64,000 nucleotides of DNA from Cyanophora paradoxa (GCA_004431415.1 QPMI01000439.1:186001-250000); one strand, 5' to 3'; positions 47,970 to 57,006 are shown, counted from the first letter of the stretch. Numbers and translations: made by a program. Notes: generated from the sequence alone by a model not told the origin.

Positions 47970-50900
47970 ATGGACGTTACCCAAAATAATGCAGCGACTC
48001 GGCGCTTCCGGTTGGCCAGAATCAAAGACCAGATCGAAGCGCTCGCGATTTCATTGTATAATCGACGCGTCATACATGGAGCTTTCAAAAATAAATTGAT
48101 TAGAATTTCAGCACAAGGGTCGAGAACACGGTTTGCAACTTTGGAAAAGTACGCTTCACTTTTGAACGAACTTGCAAGACTTCCTAGGCCAGCGCGTCCT
48201 GTGTCAGGTCGTCGACTAGAGCTGGCGATCGCAGAGGTGCAGGCAGAGATCGTCCGTGGCTTTGCCGAGCTGCCTGAGGATGACGGTGGAAATGATGTTC
48301 AAATCAATGACGGAAATACTACAACAGCGCTTGACGGGCGATATGCGGAGTGGAAATACCAATTGCCTCGCGGTTCTGGCCGCGTAACATCAATGCAAGC
48401 TCGCTTCGAGAATTCTGAGCAGTTCAAACAGAATGCTATATCATTCGTAAGCGCCCAGGTAAATCTTGCAGAGGCGGTAAGAATGGGCATTGCACTACAA
48501 ATCTCTGGATTGGGTGTCTACAGAAAGCCAGAGACAGATTCTACGATCGCTATCGTTATTGAACATCGTCGTTTCGATCGCATCGAGCCAGGGACAAGCA
48601 TTGAGGCGGCCTTGCGTTCACAGCTCGAAGAATTAGACATGATCTCGGCAGAGAAAAGCAGGGATTCCTCAGTATTTGACACGTGGGTGTATCTGGTCTT
48701 TAAAACTGTGCGCTATTTCCGCAGGATTGGTGGCCGTGGCCGAGGCTTTGTACTGCCAAAGTGGCTCTCAGACAAGCACGCGCTTATCAATATAAATGCA
48801 CCGAACAACGAGTGCTTTAAATACGCAGTCCTTGCTGCTCGCAATCCATTGGGCGAAGGTGTTGATTCTCGGCATGCAGGGAACTACCGCCAGCACGAGA
48901 CATCGCTGGACTGCTCAATGCTTACATATCCGACCCCGCTTGACTCGAGGATGTTCACCAAATTCGAGCAAGCAAATAACGTCAAGCTCTGCGTTTATAC
49001 AACTGCTCTAGATAAGCAGGATATCATACCAATCCATATCAGTGCTGCGAGAGACGCAATCCCAATACTGTATGTGCCGGCTGGGGAGGGAAACGATGTC
49101 GGGCATTACCTCTGGATTAAGAGCGTCTCACGACTGTTCCGAAAGAACGAATCAAATGCAAAGCACTATTGCTTAGCCTGCCAGGTCGGTTTTAGCTCAG
49201 ATCAAGCATTTGAAAATCATCTGAAATATGACCGTTGCCTTGATCGGGATGAACACGCAAGAGATGTTCTGCCGGAGAAAGGAGCACATATCCAGAAGTT
49301 TATTAACTTTGAGTACTCAATCCGGCAACGTCTGGTCGGATATGCTGATTCAGAGACGATTACAATGCCAATTCCCTGCATTAGTGGAAAGACCGAAAAG
49401 AAAGGTGTGCATGTGATTGCTTCAGTCGGCTGTCTGGTTGTATCTTCAAAAGGTGAACAGTTTTGTTTCAAATACATGGGTTCGGAGAGCGAGGACTGCA
49501 CTGAGAAGTTCGTGCAATGGTTGGACGAAATGGAACCACAATTCCGAGAGCTTTTGCGAGAGACTGCACCAATCCAGATTACTCAGGAAGAGGAGCAGCG
49601 TTTTCAAACGACGACCGAGTGCTACATGTGCAAGAACACGTTCAAGGATGCGAAAGACAAGCACCGTGATCACTGCCACGAATCTGGCCGATATTTCGGG
49701 GCTGCCTGCAGAGCTTGCAATCGACGCCGCGCGAAATCAGCTGCTGTTCCATTATTCTGGCACAACGGTCGAGGATTTGACTTCCACCTGCTCGTACGTG
49801 CTCTAGCATCTGGCTATAACCGTCGTTTAGCAGCTTGGAAGGAGTTTCAAGCGCATGTCGAAAGCGAGTTTGAAAGCAAGTACGGTGGGCGTGAGATGAC
49901 CCCAGAGCAGAAAAAGAAGGCGAAGAAGGGGCTCGAACGCCGGCTCCGCCCGCAGAGTCTCCTTTCGATAAAATTCGATCAGGTCTTCCAGAATAGCGAG
50001 CGAATTTCGCAGTTCAAGTATGGAATTTACGTTCTACGGGACTCGGCTCAGCACTTGAATGCGAGCTTGGACGACCTTGCAAAGGCTCTGCCCGCGGAGA
50101 AGAAGAAGATCACGCGCTCGCTGTATCTGGACGAGACTCGGTTCAAGCTGATGACTAGCAAAGGGATTTACCCTTATGACTACATGACGAGCTGGGCTCG
50201 CTTTCAGGAGTCTAAACTGCCTGCACGTCGTTATTTCAAAAATCAGCTTAAACAGAAGAAATGCACGAAAGATGAGTACGCACATGCGAAGGCTGTTTGG
50301 CGAGAGCTCGGCTGCAGAACGCTATCAGGCTATACAATGGAGTATATGATGACAGATATCGCGTTACTAGCTGACGTGTTTGAAAACTATCGTGATACGT
50401 GTATTGAAACGTATGGCCTAGATCCTAGCTATTTTATGTCATCGCCGGGATTTGCTTGGCAGGCAGCACTTAAGCACACTGGAGTGAAGCTCGAGCTCTT
50501 TCACGAGGGGCAGCAGGATATGCACAGATTTATAGAATCCGGGATCAGGGGCGGAATCTCAATGATCTCAAAACGCTACGCACGAGCTGAGAACAAATAT
50601 TTGAGCATAAAGTTCAACAAGTACACCCACGCTGTTGAGCCTACAGTCTCACAGTCTACATGCATTTCTAACTACTACCGAACACACAAGGAATCGTGGC
50701 TCATGTACCTCGATGCAAACAACTTGTACGGCGTCGCAATGAAGCGCAAGCTACCCACAGGAGATTTCCGCTGGGATAAACTAGATCAAGACGTTGATGT
50801 AATGCAGTACGTTGCAAGCCTTGACGCGGATGGAGCTCGTGGCTATGCTCTCGAAGTCGATATGTACATGCCTGAGCATCTCCATGACGAGTTCTCAGAC

Positions 50901-52028
50901 TATCCGCTGGCCCCTGAACGGATGTGTGTGTCCAAGGAACACCTATCAAAGCGACAACAGGATATGATTAACGACGAGAAGCTTACCTCAGTTGAACGAA
51001 CTCCAAAGCTCGTTCCAAATCTGCTTCCAAAAAAGAATTATGTTGTTGATGGACGCTTGCTTCAGCTCTATACGTCACTGGGAATGATAGTAACCAACAT
51101 CCATCGGATCCTATCGTACGAACAAAGCGCATGGCTAGGGCGTTTCATAGATCTCAATACTCAAAAACGTAAAGAATCGCAGTTCACATACCAGAAGGAC
51201 CTTTACAAGTTGATGAACAACAGTGTCTTTGGCAAAACAATGGAGAACGTGAGAAAGCACTGCTTTTCAGAGCTTGTGACTTCGGGAGACCGTCTGGTGA
51301 AGATCAACAGCGAACCAAATCGGTTGAAGCAGGTGGTGATGTACGAAGAGAACCTTGTATTCGTTTCCAAGCGCAAAAGTGAGTACAATCTGAACAAACC
51401 TATCTACTGCGGGTTCGTCATCCTCGAACTTTCCAAGCTGCACATGTACCGCTTTTACTACCAGGTGCTCAAGCTGCTTTGGGGCCAGCGGCTGACACTA
51501 TTAGGTACGGATACTGACAGTCTCATCATCGAGGTTCGCACCAAAGATATCTATGCTGATTTACGCTCAATCAAGCATGAGCTGGATGTTAGCGACTACC
51601 CAGAGACACATCGATTCTTCGATGGCATGACAGCCGATGAGGTTCGAGCTCTACGATCGATGGGGAAAACTCCGGGATTATTCAAGGATGAGCTCCATGG
51701 TCTGCAAATGACAGAGTGGATCGCTAACCGGCCGAAATCTTACTATTATTCGCGTGAAGATTCCACGGACAAGCAGGTATGCAAGGGTATTCAAAAGACG
51801 TACTACAACAGACTCACAAGGGATGTATTCTTCCGGTGCGTCTGCCCTAAAGAGGGAGAAAAGCAATCGTATGACATCAAAGGAATTCTCGGTTTCCGCT
51901 CGAAACTACATGAGATTTATTTACAACGAACCTCGCGTCAGGCTCTACATCCCCTTGATACCAAACGCTTCCTCGAGACTGACGGGATCAACACCCGAGC
52001 GATTGGACATTATAAAAATCGCGCCTGA
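47970..52028 (+). CDS. family B DNA polymerase with endonuclease VII-like insert
   Basis: 1,352 aa. The N-terminal helical region (ALAISLYNRRVIHGAFKNKL, 24-43) matches the element A polymerase. NNECFKYAVLAA (279-290) and GHYLWIKSVSRLF (378-390) bracket a region also seen in large Maverick polymerases; the Cys/His spacing recalls a papain-like fold, which I cannot confirm. A zinc finger (CLACQVGF to the Cys at 423) follows. ExoI is YADSETI (458-464). An endonuclease VII-like treble clef (CYMCKNTF, HRDHCHESGRYFGAACRAC) spans 551-583. ExoII is WHNGRGFDFHLL (597-608) and ExoIII lies near YTMEYMMTDIALLADVF. Polymerase motifs are LDANNLYG (914-921), KLMNNSVFGK (1080-1089) and GTDTDS (1179-1184). 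Catalytic residues are intact. Its first 33 nt resemble the start of the element A capsid gene. Confidence 0.93.
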   Translation: MDVTQNNAATRRFRLARIKDQIEALAISLYNRRVIHGAFKNKLIRISAQGSRTRFATLEKYASLLNELARLPRPARPVSGRRLELAIAEVQAEIVRGFAELPEDDGGNDVQINDGNTTTALDGRYAEWKYQLPRGSGRVTSMQARFENSEQFKQNAISFVSAQVNLAEAVRMGIALQISGLGVYRKPETDSTIAIVIEHRRFDRIEPGTSIEAALRSQLEELDMISAEKSRDSSVFDTWVYLVFKTVRYFRRIGGRGRGFVLPKWLSDKHALININAPNNECFKYAVLAARNPLGEGVDSRHAGNYRQHETSLDCSMLTYPTPLDSRMFTKFEQANNVKLCVYTTALDKQDIIPIHISAARDAIPILYVPAGEGNDVGHYLWIKSVSRLFRKNESNAKHYCLACQVGFSSDQAFENHLKYDRCLDRDEHARDVLPEKGAHIQKFINFEYSIRQRLVGYADSETITMPIPCISGKTEKKGVHVIASVGCLVVSSKGEQFCFKYMGSESEDCTEKFVQWLDEMEPQFRELLRETAPIQITQEEEQRFQTTTECYMCKNTFKDAKDKHRDHCHESGRYFGAACRACNRRRAKSAAVPLFWHNGRGFDFHLLVRALASGYNRRLAAWKEFQAHVESEFESKYGGREMTPEQKKKAKKGLERRLRPQSLLSIKFDQVFQNSERISQFKYGIYVLRDSAQHLNASLDDLAKALPAEKKKITRSLYLDETRFKLMTSKGIYPYDYMTSWARFQESKLPARRYFKNQLKQKKCTKDEYAHAKAVWRELGCRTLSGYTMEYMMTDIALLADVFENYRDTCIETYGLDPSYFMSSPGFAWQAALKHTGVKLELFHEGQQDMHRFIESGIRGGISMISKRYARAENKYLSIKFNKYTHAVEPTVSQSTCISNYYRTHKESWLMYLDANNLYGVAMKRKLPTGDFRWDKLDQDVDVMQYVASLDADGARGYALEVDMYMPEHLHDEFSDYPLAPERMCVSKEHLSKRQQDMINDEKLTSVERTPKLVPNLLPKKNYVVDGRLLQLYTSLGMIVTNIHRILSYEQSAWLGRFIDLNTQKRKESQFTYQKDLYKLMNNSVFGKTMENVRKHCFSELVTSGDRLVKINSEPNRLKQVVMYEENLVFVSKRKSEYNLNKPIYCGFVILELSKLHMYRFYYQVLKLLWGQRLTLLGTDTDSLIIEVRTKDIYADLRSIKHELDVSDYPETHRFFDGMTADEVRALRSMGKTPGLFKDELHGLQMTEWIANRPKSYYYSREDSTDKQVCKGIQKTYYNRLTRDVFFRCVCPKEGEKQSYDIKGILGFRSKLHEIYLQRTSRQALHPLDTKRFLETDGINTRAIGHYKNRA

Positions 52029-52037
52029 TTTACAAAG

Positions 52038-52988
52038 ATGTACCAGATTACTGCGCCACCCGGTGCGTGGCAAATTGACGTGCTGTTCATTGGGAGATTT
52101 CGCCTGTTCGCAGCGGTCGAGATTGCAACCCGTTTCGCTGTGGTCCGTAAGCTCGAGACTTTTAAGCAGCTTCCAAAAATGATCGAGCAGCTACCTGGAA
52201 TATGGGGCTTTTCAGGAGACAACGGCTTCAACACAGCAGCAATTCGGGAAATGGCTGAAGAGAACTCGTTGAAAATGCACACTGATGTGGCTAAGGATGA
52301 TCACATTTCAAAAGGCTCCAAGCTGGGAATTATCGACAGGTTCGCGAGGACATTGCGAGCACTGATTCAGACTGATACAGAAGCTCGTGGCTCCCCGCAT
52401 TTCCTCTCACGTTTGCCGGCAATTGTCAAGGCGTACAATGAAACAGCCCACAGCTCTTTCGGCGGGGAGCACTCACCAAAGTGGATGCGGGAAAATACAC
52501 AGGTAGCCGAGCAGCTGCATCAAGTTAGACAGCGACAGAACGATATTGAACGAGACAATTCGAACATACCGCGCACAGGGACCGAAGTGCAAGTCCTGGA
52601 GCCGAAGCCAAGCGTTTTTGCGAAGGGAACCACAAAGCCAAGCAAGGAGACGTACATAGTTGCTGGCGCAGACAAGAACCGTGTTCGACTCGTTACAAAA
52701 CAGGTTGTGGAAATTTCTAGACGTGTTAAACCATCGGAAATACGTCAACCGCGTGAGCTTGCACCTCAAACACGAATCGAAAAAGAAGAAGTGCAAATGC
52801 GACAGCAGAGACGATTGAGACGTGAGGGTTTGATCGAAACAAAAAAATACAGCGGTCAAAGCCGGCAGTATCGAGAGCTCAAGAAGCTTGAGATTGCAGG
52901 GGAGCCAAAGCTACGAGCAGGTGCTAAAGCTGCATCACCTCGAGCTCTACAGAAGCTCCGCTCTTCGCGAGGCATCTACGCGCAATAG
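52038..52988 (+). CDS. retroviral-type integrase with Asp in place of the catalytic Glu
   Basis: 316 aa starting 9 bp after the polymerase stop. The core is visible: Asp14 (WQIDVLFIG), Asp61 (GFSGDNGF), and GIIDRFARTLR (Asp100) where relatives have a GIVERFNRT-type block with Glu. The C-terminal part (TEVQVLEPKPSVFAKGTTKP, SKETYIVAG) fits the SH3-like tail, followed by a long basic tail. It lacks the roughly 70-residue N-terminal helix-turn-helix region of the element A integrase. It should integrate the element. A D,D,D triad may be active, as in some DDE/DDD transposases, or may weaken catalysis. The last 65 bases overlap the minus-strand gene at 52,924. Confidence 0.85.
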   Translation: MYQITAPPGAWQIDVLFIGRFRLFAAVEIATRFAVVRKLETFKQLPKMIEQLPGIWGFSGDNGFNTAAIREMAEENSLKMHTDVAKDDHISKGSKLGIIDRFARTLRALIQTDTEARGSPHFLSRLPAIVKAYNETAHSSFGGEHSPKWMRENTQVAEQLHQVRQRQNDIERDNSNIPRTGTEVQVLEPKPSVFAKGTTKPSKETYIVAGADKNRVRLVTKQVVEISRRVKPSEIRQPRELAPQTRIEKEEVQMRQQRRLRREGLIETKKYSGQSRQYRELKKLEIAGEPKLRAGAKAASPRALQKLRSSRGIYAQ

Positions 52989-53268
52989 CATTCCTGTGGT
53001 ACTCCCGGATCCTATCAGGATTCTCAGCTCGATACTTCGCTGTGATGGCAAGCTGTTTCAAACGGTATGTTTCGTTCGTGTGGCGCAGTTTGCGATTGCG
53101 TTCAGCATTCTTTCTGCGTCGCTCTGCTAAAATCTCCGGGGTGACCTCCATCGGTTTAGGCCCCTTCTTCTTCGGCTGATAAGGCTCCATTGTTAAAAGA
53201 CGAACCTTAGGGGGTCGCCCACGGCCACGTTTAACCGCAACGCAATCCGCAGTAATTGCAGAAGTCAT
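52924..53268 (-). CDS. small basic protein with AT-hook motifs
   Basis: 114 aa with two AT-hook-like cores (KRGRGRPPK and KKGPKP), then MEVTPEILAERRRKNAERNR and a basic helix. The GPKPMEVTPEI stretch corresponds to GRKPIVVTPEI in the element A protein at 5056, and both lie next to the integrase gene. It is likely a DNA-binding protein; packaging or transcription roles are guesses. The ATG at 53,268 is used. Convergent overlap of 65 bp with the integrase gene. Confidence 0.62.
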   Translation of the reverse strand: MTSAITADCVAVKRGRGRPPKVRLLTMEPYQPKKKGPKPMEVTPEILAERRRKNAERNRKLRHTNETYRLKQLAITAKYRAENPDRIREYHRNAIARRCLAKSGASVELEVMQL

Positions 53269-53399
53269 TGTTCGGTTTGTCTCTCAATAATAAGAGACAT
53301 AAATCCTTTTAAGACAAATTAGCGCGACTTTTAAGTCTTAAAGATAATGCAAACTGTAAATGTAACGAAAAAGTCGCAGACAAGCAGCTCGCTGCGCAG

Positions 53400-53930
53400 A
53401 TGGAGGTCATCGTTCCAGATGTTCCAGAGGGAGCTGCTTTGATTCCGTTAGGCGGTATTCGCAATCGGCGCAAAGTAATCGTCGCCTACGCTTTTGTATC
53501 ACAGGATGATGCTGATCGAGTGCTGGAGAAACGATGGTGTTTGAACAATGGTTATACCTCGAGCAAGATCAATGGAAAGAATATGTATTTGCATACGTTC
53601 ATTGTTGGGAGACTTGAGAATGACCTTACTGTAGATCACATTAATAATAACAAACTCGATAATCGTCGCGAGAATCTACGTTTGGCGACAAAGCGTCAGC
53701 AGATGTTGAACCAAAACCGTCGGCTCACAAACACATCAGGATTCATTGGCGTCAGCTTCTATGAGCGACTTTGTAAATGGAAAGCAAATTACAGGATCAA
53801 TGGCCGTCTAAAGAACATCGGCTACTTTGCAACCGCCGAAGCAGCAGCTCAAGCTCGTGATGCTTACGTTATAGAACATACCAGCGAAGAGGACAAGCCG
53901 TTTCTGCGGCTGAACTTCCCACAGGTTTGA
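53400..53930 (+). CDS. HNH endonuclease with AP2 DNA-binding domain
   Basis: 176 aa. Residues 76-95 (LTVDHINNNKLDNRRENLRL) form the HNH core with the DH pair and the following Asn residues. Residues 114-160 (GFIGVSFYERLCKWKANYRI, then YFATAEAAAQARDAYVIEH) form an AP2 domain. HNH-AP2 proteins are known homing-type endonucleases of phages and algal viruses. It is absent from element A at the same spot, so it is probably a mobile passenger that came in between the basic-protein and ExoX-C genes. Confidence 0.88.
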   Translation: MEVIVPDVPEGAALIPLGGIRNRRKVIVAYAFVSQDDADRVLEKRWCLNNGYTSSKINGKNMYLHTFIVGRLENDLTVDHINNNKLDNRRENLRLATKRQQMLNQNRRLTNTSGFIGVSFYERLCKWKANYRINGRLKNIGYFATAEAAAQARDAYVIEHTSEEDKPFLRLNFPQV

Positions 53931-53961
53931 ATGAAGGGAATAACACCCCTTTATCTTTTTA

Positions 53962-54345
53962 ATGGAACTCGAACTCGAAACGGCAGAGGAAGAGTTAAAT
54001 CTAGAAGACTGTTGGCCAGGCAGGAGTCAACTCACCCCAAGTCACTGCATCAGCTTTGGTATTTTTAAAGGAGCCTCCTACCTGTGGATCGCGACATCAC
54101 GTCCAGAATATACAAGTTGGTTGCTCAAACAGTCCTGGCTACCGACTTTCGATCGCGCTGCTTTTTTACGCGCACAAAGCGCAATAGAGCCGAAGTCGTT
54201 CCAGAGGCTTTGTCAACAGCATAAACGCGGTCCGCGCTCACGCCTTCATATATCAAAACCTGAAACGAATGACCCCATTCAACGAAAAGACGCATTAGAT
54301 TTGCTCGACTCGCTCCGGCATTATATTCGTCGAAGCAAGTGTTGA
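53962..54345 (+). CDS. ExoX C-terminal-like (DUF3820-type) protein
   Basis: 127 aa. ISFGIFKGASYLWIATSRPE, then YTSWLLKQSWL, matches the pattern of the element A protein at 4648-4944 (FGKYRGETHLEVV, DPKYAEWLI), though more diverged. The C-terminal third overlaps the 3' end of the ATPase gene on the other strand by 221 bp, so that part may be constrained by the ATPase rather than by its own function. Function unknown. Confidence 0.5.
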   Translation: MELELETAEEELNLEDCWPGRSQLTPSHCISFGIFKGASYLWIATSRPEYTSWLLKQSWLPTFDRAAFLRAQSAIEPKSFQRLCQQHKRGPRSRLHISKPETNDPIQRKDALDLLDSLRHYIRRSKC

Positions 54346-54829
54346 ACTCTTTAACATTGCTCAAAATCGACGAAAAGCAAACGTACTCACAGTTCCGCCG
54401 AATCGTCGGACTGATGCCACAAAGACGTTGAGTCGTTATGAAAAGGGTGGTGTTGTAATGACGGCCAGAAGTAAATAGCTTTTGCATGAGTCTGTCACTG
54501 TGGACATTTACTAGGTCATTGTCAAGTAAATCGTCTAAAACAATTGCAATCTTGCGATCATCATTTTTGCGTCTTCTTTCTTTTTGTCGTTCTAGCAGCG
54601 CTTCAACCAAAACTGGATCCCATTCTTCCTGGATATTACTTGGTCGTGTTGTATCATTCCATTGCCCAGTAAATGCGGTCGTACTGAAGACGTAAATATC
54701 GTCTAACTGTGGCGCTACAGCATTTAGCACGTGTTTTACGTAGGTGCTCTTGCCCGAGTTTGTTGGACCGACAAACAAGAACCGTTTAGGCAGTTTTATT
54801 TCTGTAGGATCAAACAGTTTGATATCCAT
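54125..54829 (-). CDS. A32-type genome packaging ATPase
   Basis: 234 aa. Walker A GPTNSGKS is at 21-28 and Walker B KIAIVLDD at about 93-100. FITTQRLCGISPTIRRNCEY fits the sensor region and lines up with MTQKLTALSQSIRSNSDY of the element A ATPase. The ATG at 54,829 follows the capsid stop codon with no base in between, so the two are translated from one transcript or by close coupling. It powers DNA packaging. Confidence 0.87.
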   Translation of the reverse strand: MDIKLFDPTEIKLPKRFLFVGPTNSGKSTYVKHVLNAVAPQLDDIYVFSTTAFTGQWNDTTRPSNIQEEWDPVLVEALLERQKERRRKNDDRKIAIVLDDLLDNDLVNVHSDRLMQKLFTSGRHYNTTLFITTQRLCGISPTIRRNCEYVCFSSILSNVKEFNTCFDEYNAGASRANLMRLFVEWGHSFQVLIYEGVSADRVYAVDKASGTTSALLRFVRVKKQRDRKSVARTV

Positions 54830-56059
54830 CTAGAAGTTACTTACCTTTAGAGTTGACATTTGATACGAGTTAATTACGAGAACATTGTGGCGCAGGACGT
54901 GGAAGTCAACAACTGCTGGCGCTGCGTTTGTGCAGCCGGTCACAGTTAGCGAGCAGTAGCTGCTGCTGGAATTAAAGAAGTCTGTGTAGCCGAGGACAGC
55001 GTTATGCAGTGAGTCTTTGCCAGATTTCGAAAGCACAATCCCATAGACATTTCCGTCCTCGAAGCCAAGAGCTGAATTGCCAGTGGTTGCACCGCGGTAT
55101 TGAGTTGGAATGTGATAGCACGATGATACAAACCCAGAGATTGGCTTATTGCTGATGTCGAGAGTTCGGTTGTTGTGCATGATCTCAAACGAATCGATTT
55201 TCAGCGCATTTCCGTTGCCAGCAAATGAATTGTGATTGCGAGTGCCCAGGTGATTCGCATTACGCACTGTCATCAGGATCGCGTGCACAAGGCCGCTGAC
55301 GTTGGCAAGGGAGATTTCGACTGCATTCCCCGCGTCGTCAGTCTTTAACTGCCTCGAGCGCTTTGAAATAATCTCGGTGAAAGGAATTCGAATACCACCG
55401 CTCTCGTTTGCAGATTTAAGCATAGACTCAGCCTCTTCGCTAGGGATATTCACGAACTGGCAAACCAGGGCACAATCCGTTAGAGTTGCAACAGCACTAG
55501 CGACAGTTCCAACCACCGAAGCCGAACGGAAGTCAATCTCGACGGTGGGCATGTCAGCCAGTGCGAGGAGCGGGAAGTATGAATTGTCCCAGAGCTGGGA
55601 GGGGATCTTTAGCACATACTCGCGACTGGCATCGAGAATCTCAAGAGCAGCGTCCTTTCCAAAGCCGTAGCTGCTAGCAAAAGCCTGGGCGGATGCAACG
55701 CTATTATCGATGAGCGCGTTCACAGTAAGCCAGTCTCCTGGGATCACCATCTTGAAGGATCCATGAACAAATCGCACGTTTTCAATAAATGCACCTGCGC
55801 CATTCGGCAGCACTGAGGCGGCCGCTCCGCCAGCGACGCTGACCTTAAAGTATAGCGAGACACCGTTTAGAAGTTGCTTGCGCGGAAGGTCGAAAGCGGC
55901 AGTCTGCGCGAAGCCGTACGAGTTGCCTCGCGGACGGATCGTTTCAAGGAAAGGCTTGAACTTGGGGCTGACACCGACAGTGAGACCCGGGGATAGATAA
56001 AGCTCGCTTGAACCTTTGGTAGTGAGGAGCTCCTTTAGAGTTGTTCCTGCTTGCGCCAT
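54830..56059 (-). CDS. major capsid protein candidate
   Basis: 409 aa, strand-rich with no enzyme motif, directly upstream of the ATPase gene. TLKELLTTKGSS, LPRKQLLNGVSLYFKVS, GDWLTVNALI and the C-terminal VVDFHVLRHNVLVINSYQ resemble the corresponding parts of the 462-aa element A protein (VQVRALLHTVLIVDAAG at its end). The double jelly-roll fold is inferred from this pairing and from context. Start ATG at 56,059, preceded by CTATAATAG. Confidence 0.72.
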   Translation of the reverse strand: MAQAGTTLKELLTTKGSSELYLSPGLTVGVSPKFKPFLETIRPRGNSYGFAQTAAFDLPRKQLLNGVSLYFKVSVAGGAAASVLPNGAGAFIENVRFVHGSFKMVIPGDWLTVNALIDNSVASAQAFASSYGFGKDAALEILDASREYVLKIPSQLWDNSYFPLLALADMPTVEIDFRSASVVGTVASAVATLTDCALVCQFVNIPSEEAESMLKSANESGGIRIPFTEIISKRSRQLKTDDAGNAVEISLANVSGLVHAILMTVRNANHLGTRNHNSFAGNGNALKIDSFEIMHNNRTLDISNKPISGFVSSCYHIPTQYRGATTGNSALGFEDGNVYGIVLSKSGKDSLHNAVLGYTDFFNSSSSYCSLTVTGCTNAAPAVVDFHVLRHNVLVINSYQMSTLKVSNF

Positions 56060-56103
56060 TTGCTATTATAGACCAGAAAATTTTCATGCATATTGTTGTA
56101 AAG

Positions 56104-56981
56104 ATGAAGCTCCGCGTAAATGTCGATTCTAGGGACCGGTTCGAAGGCACGTCCTCGAATTTCAAGATCAATCTCCCAAGGCCCTCGTTAATGTAAAGTC
56201 GGTGCGAGTTGATTCGCTAGAACTGTTTCATAACATGTTCAACCTGTCCACACAAGCCGCAATTATCACCGGCACCCTTGATCCCTCTGGCGTTGAGAAA
56301 ACACGTGCCAACACTTTCAAGCCCGGAGTCTATACGCCAACCTCCCTTGCAAACTATCTAAGCACGCTTCTTAAAACCCAGCAGTATAGTTACGGTGGAA
56401 CTACTTATCAGCGCAAGTTCGTCGTTCAGTTCGAAGAGATCTCAATGCGGCTTAGGTTCCTGTGTGAAGCGGACTTTATTTTGAGCTTCACATCGGCCGA
56501 ACTAGCGAACCTGCTCGGGTTTGCGAAGACTCTCAGTGACCTTTCCAGTGAGCTTGACACACCTGAGACAATCGATGGCGTACAATATTCGTACGAGCTG
56601 TTCAGCGATATGCCAGTTGATCTACTTTATCACACGTATTTGTTCCTGTACATTCAGCAGATCAAAGGCTCGATCTTGACACTTAACCCCTATACAACGG
56701 GCTCGATCGCAAAGATTCACATCGACTCAAAATTCGGGGAGCTCATCAAGTTCACATCTGAGGATCGTGTTCCCGTCACAGGCTTCGATCGAAACGCTGA
56801 GCTGTCTGAACTTGACATATCGCTGCGCTATCATAATGGAACAGACGCTGTCACAAACACGGAGTTCTCGTTCGTGCTAGAGTTCGATATCGAGGATGTC
56901 TCTTACACGTCTGCTGCTGCTAAATCCGCAATCAAGAATGCAGCCAGCGAGTACGTCCCCTTCGACAGATCGTTCGCATAA
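56104..56981 (+). CDS. penton-like / minor capsid protein with a one-base frameshift
   Basis: ATG 56,104 starts MKLRVNVDSRDR and reaches a stop at 56,194. From about 56,178 the neighbouring frame continues (ALVNVKSVRVDSLELFHNMF) and is open to 56,981. The junction lines up with the uninterrupted protein at 874-1830, so one base appears to be missing near the CCC at 56,175-56,177. The remainder is strand-rich with no enzyme motif. It is divergent to the capsid gene (44 bp apart). A penton role is inferred. Confidence 0.68.
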
Positions 56982-57006
56982 GTTTTTTCCCACTACTAGT
57001 TAAAAG

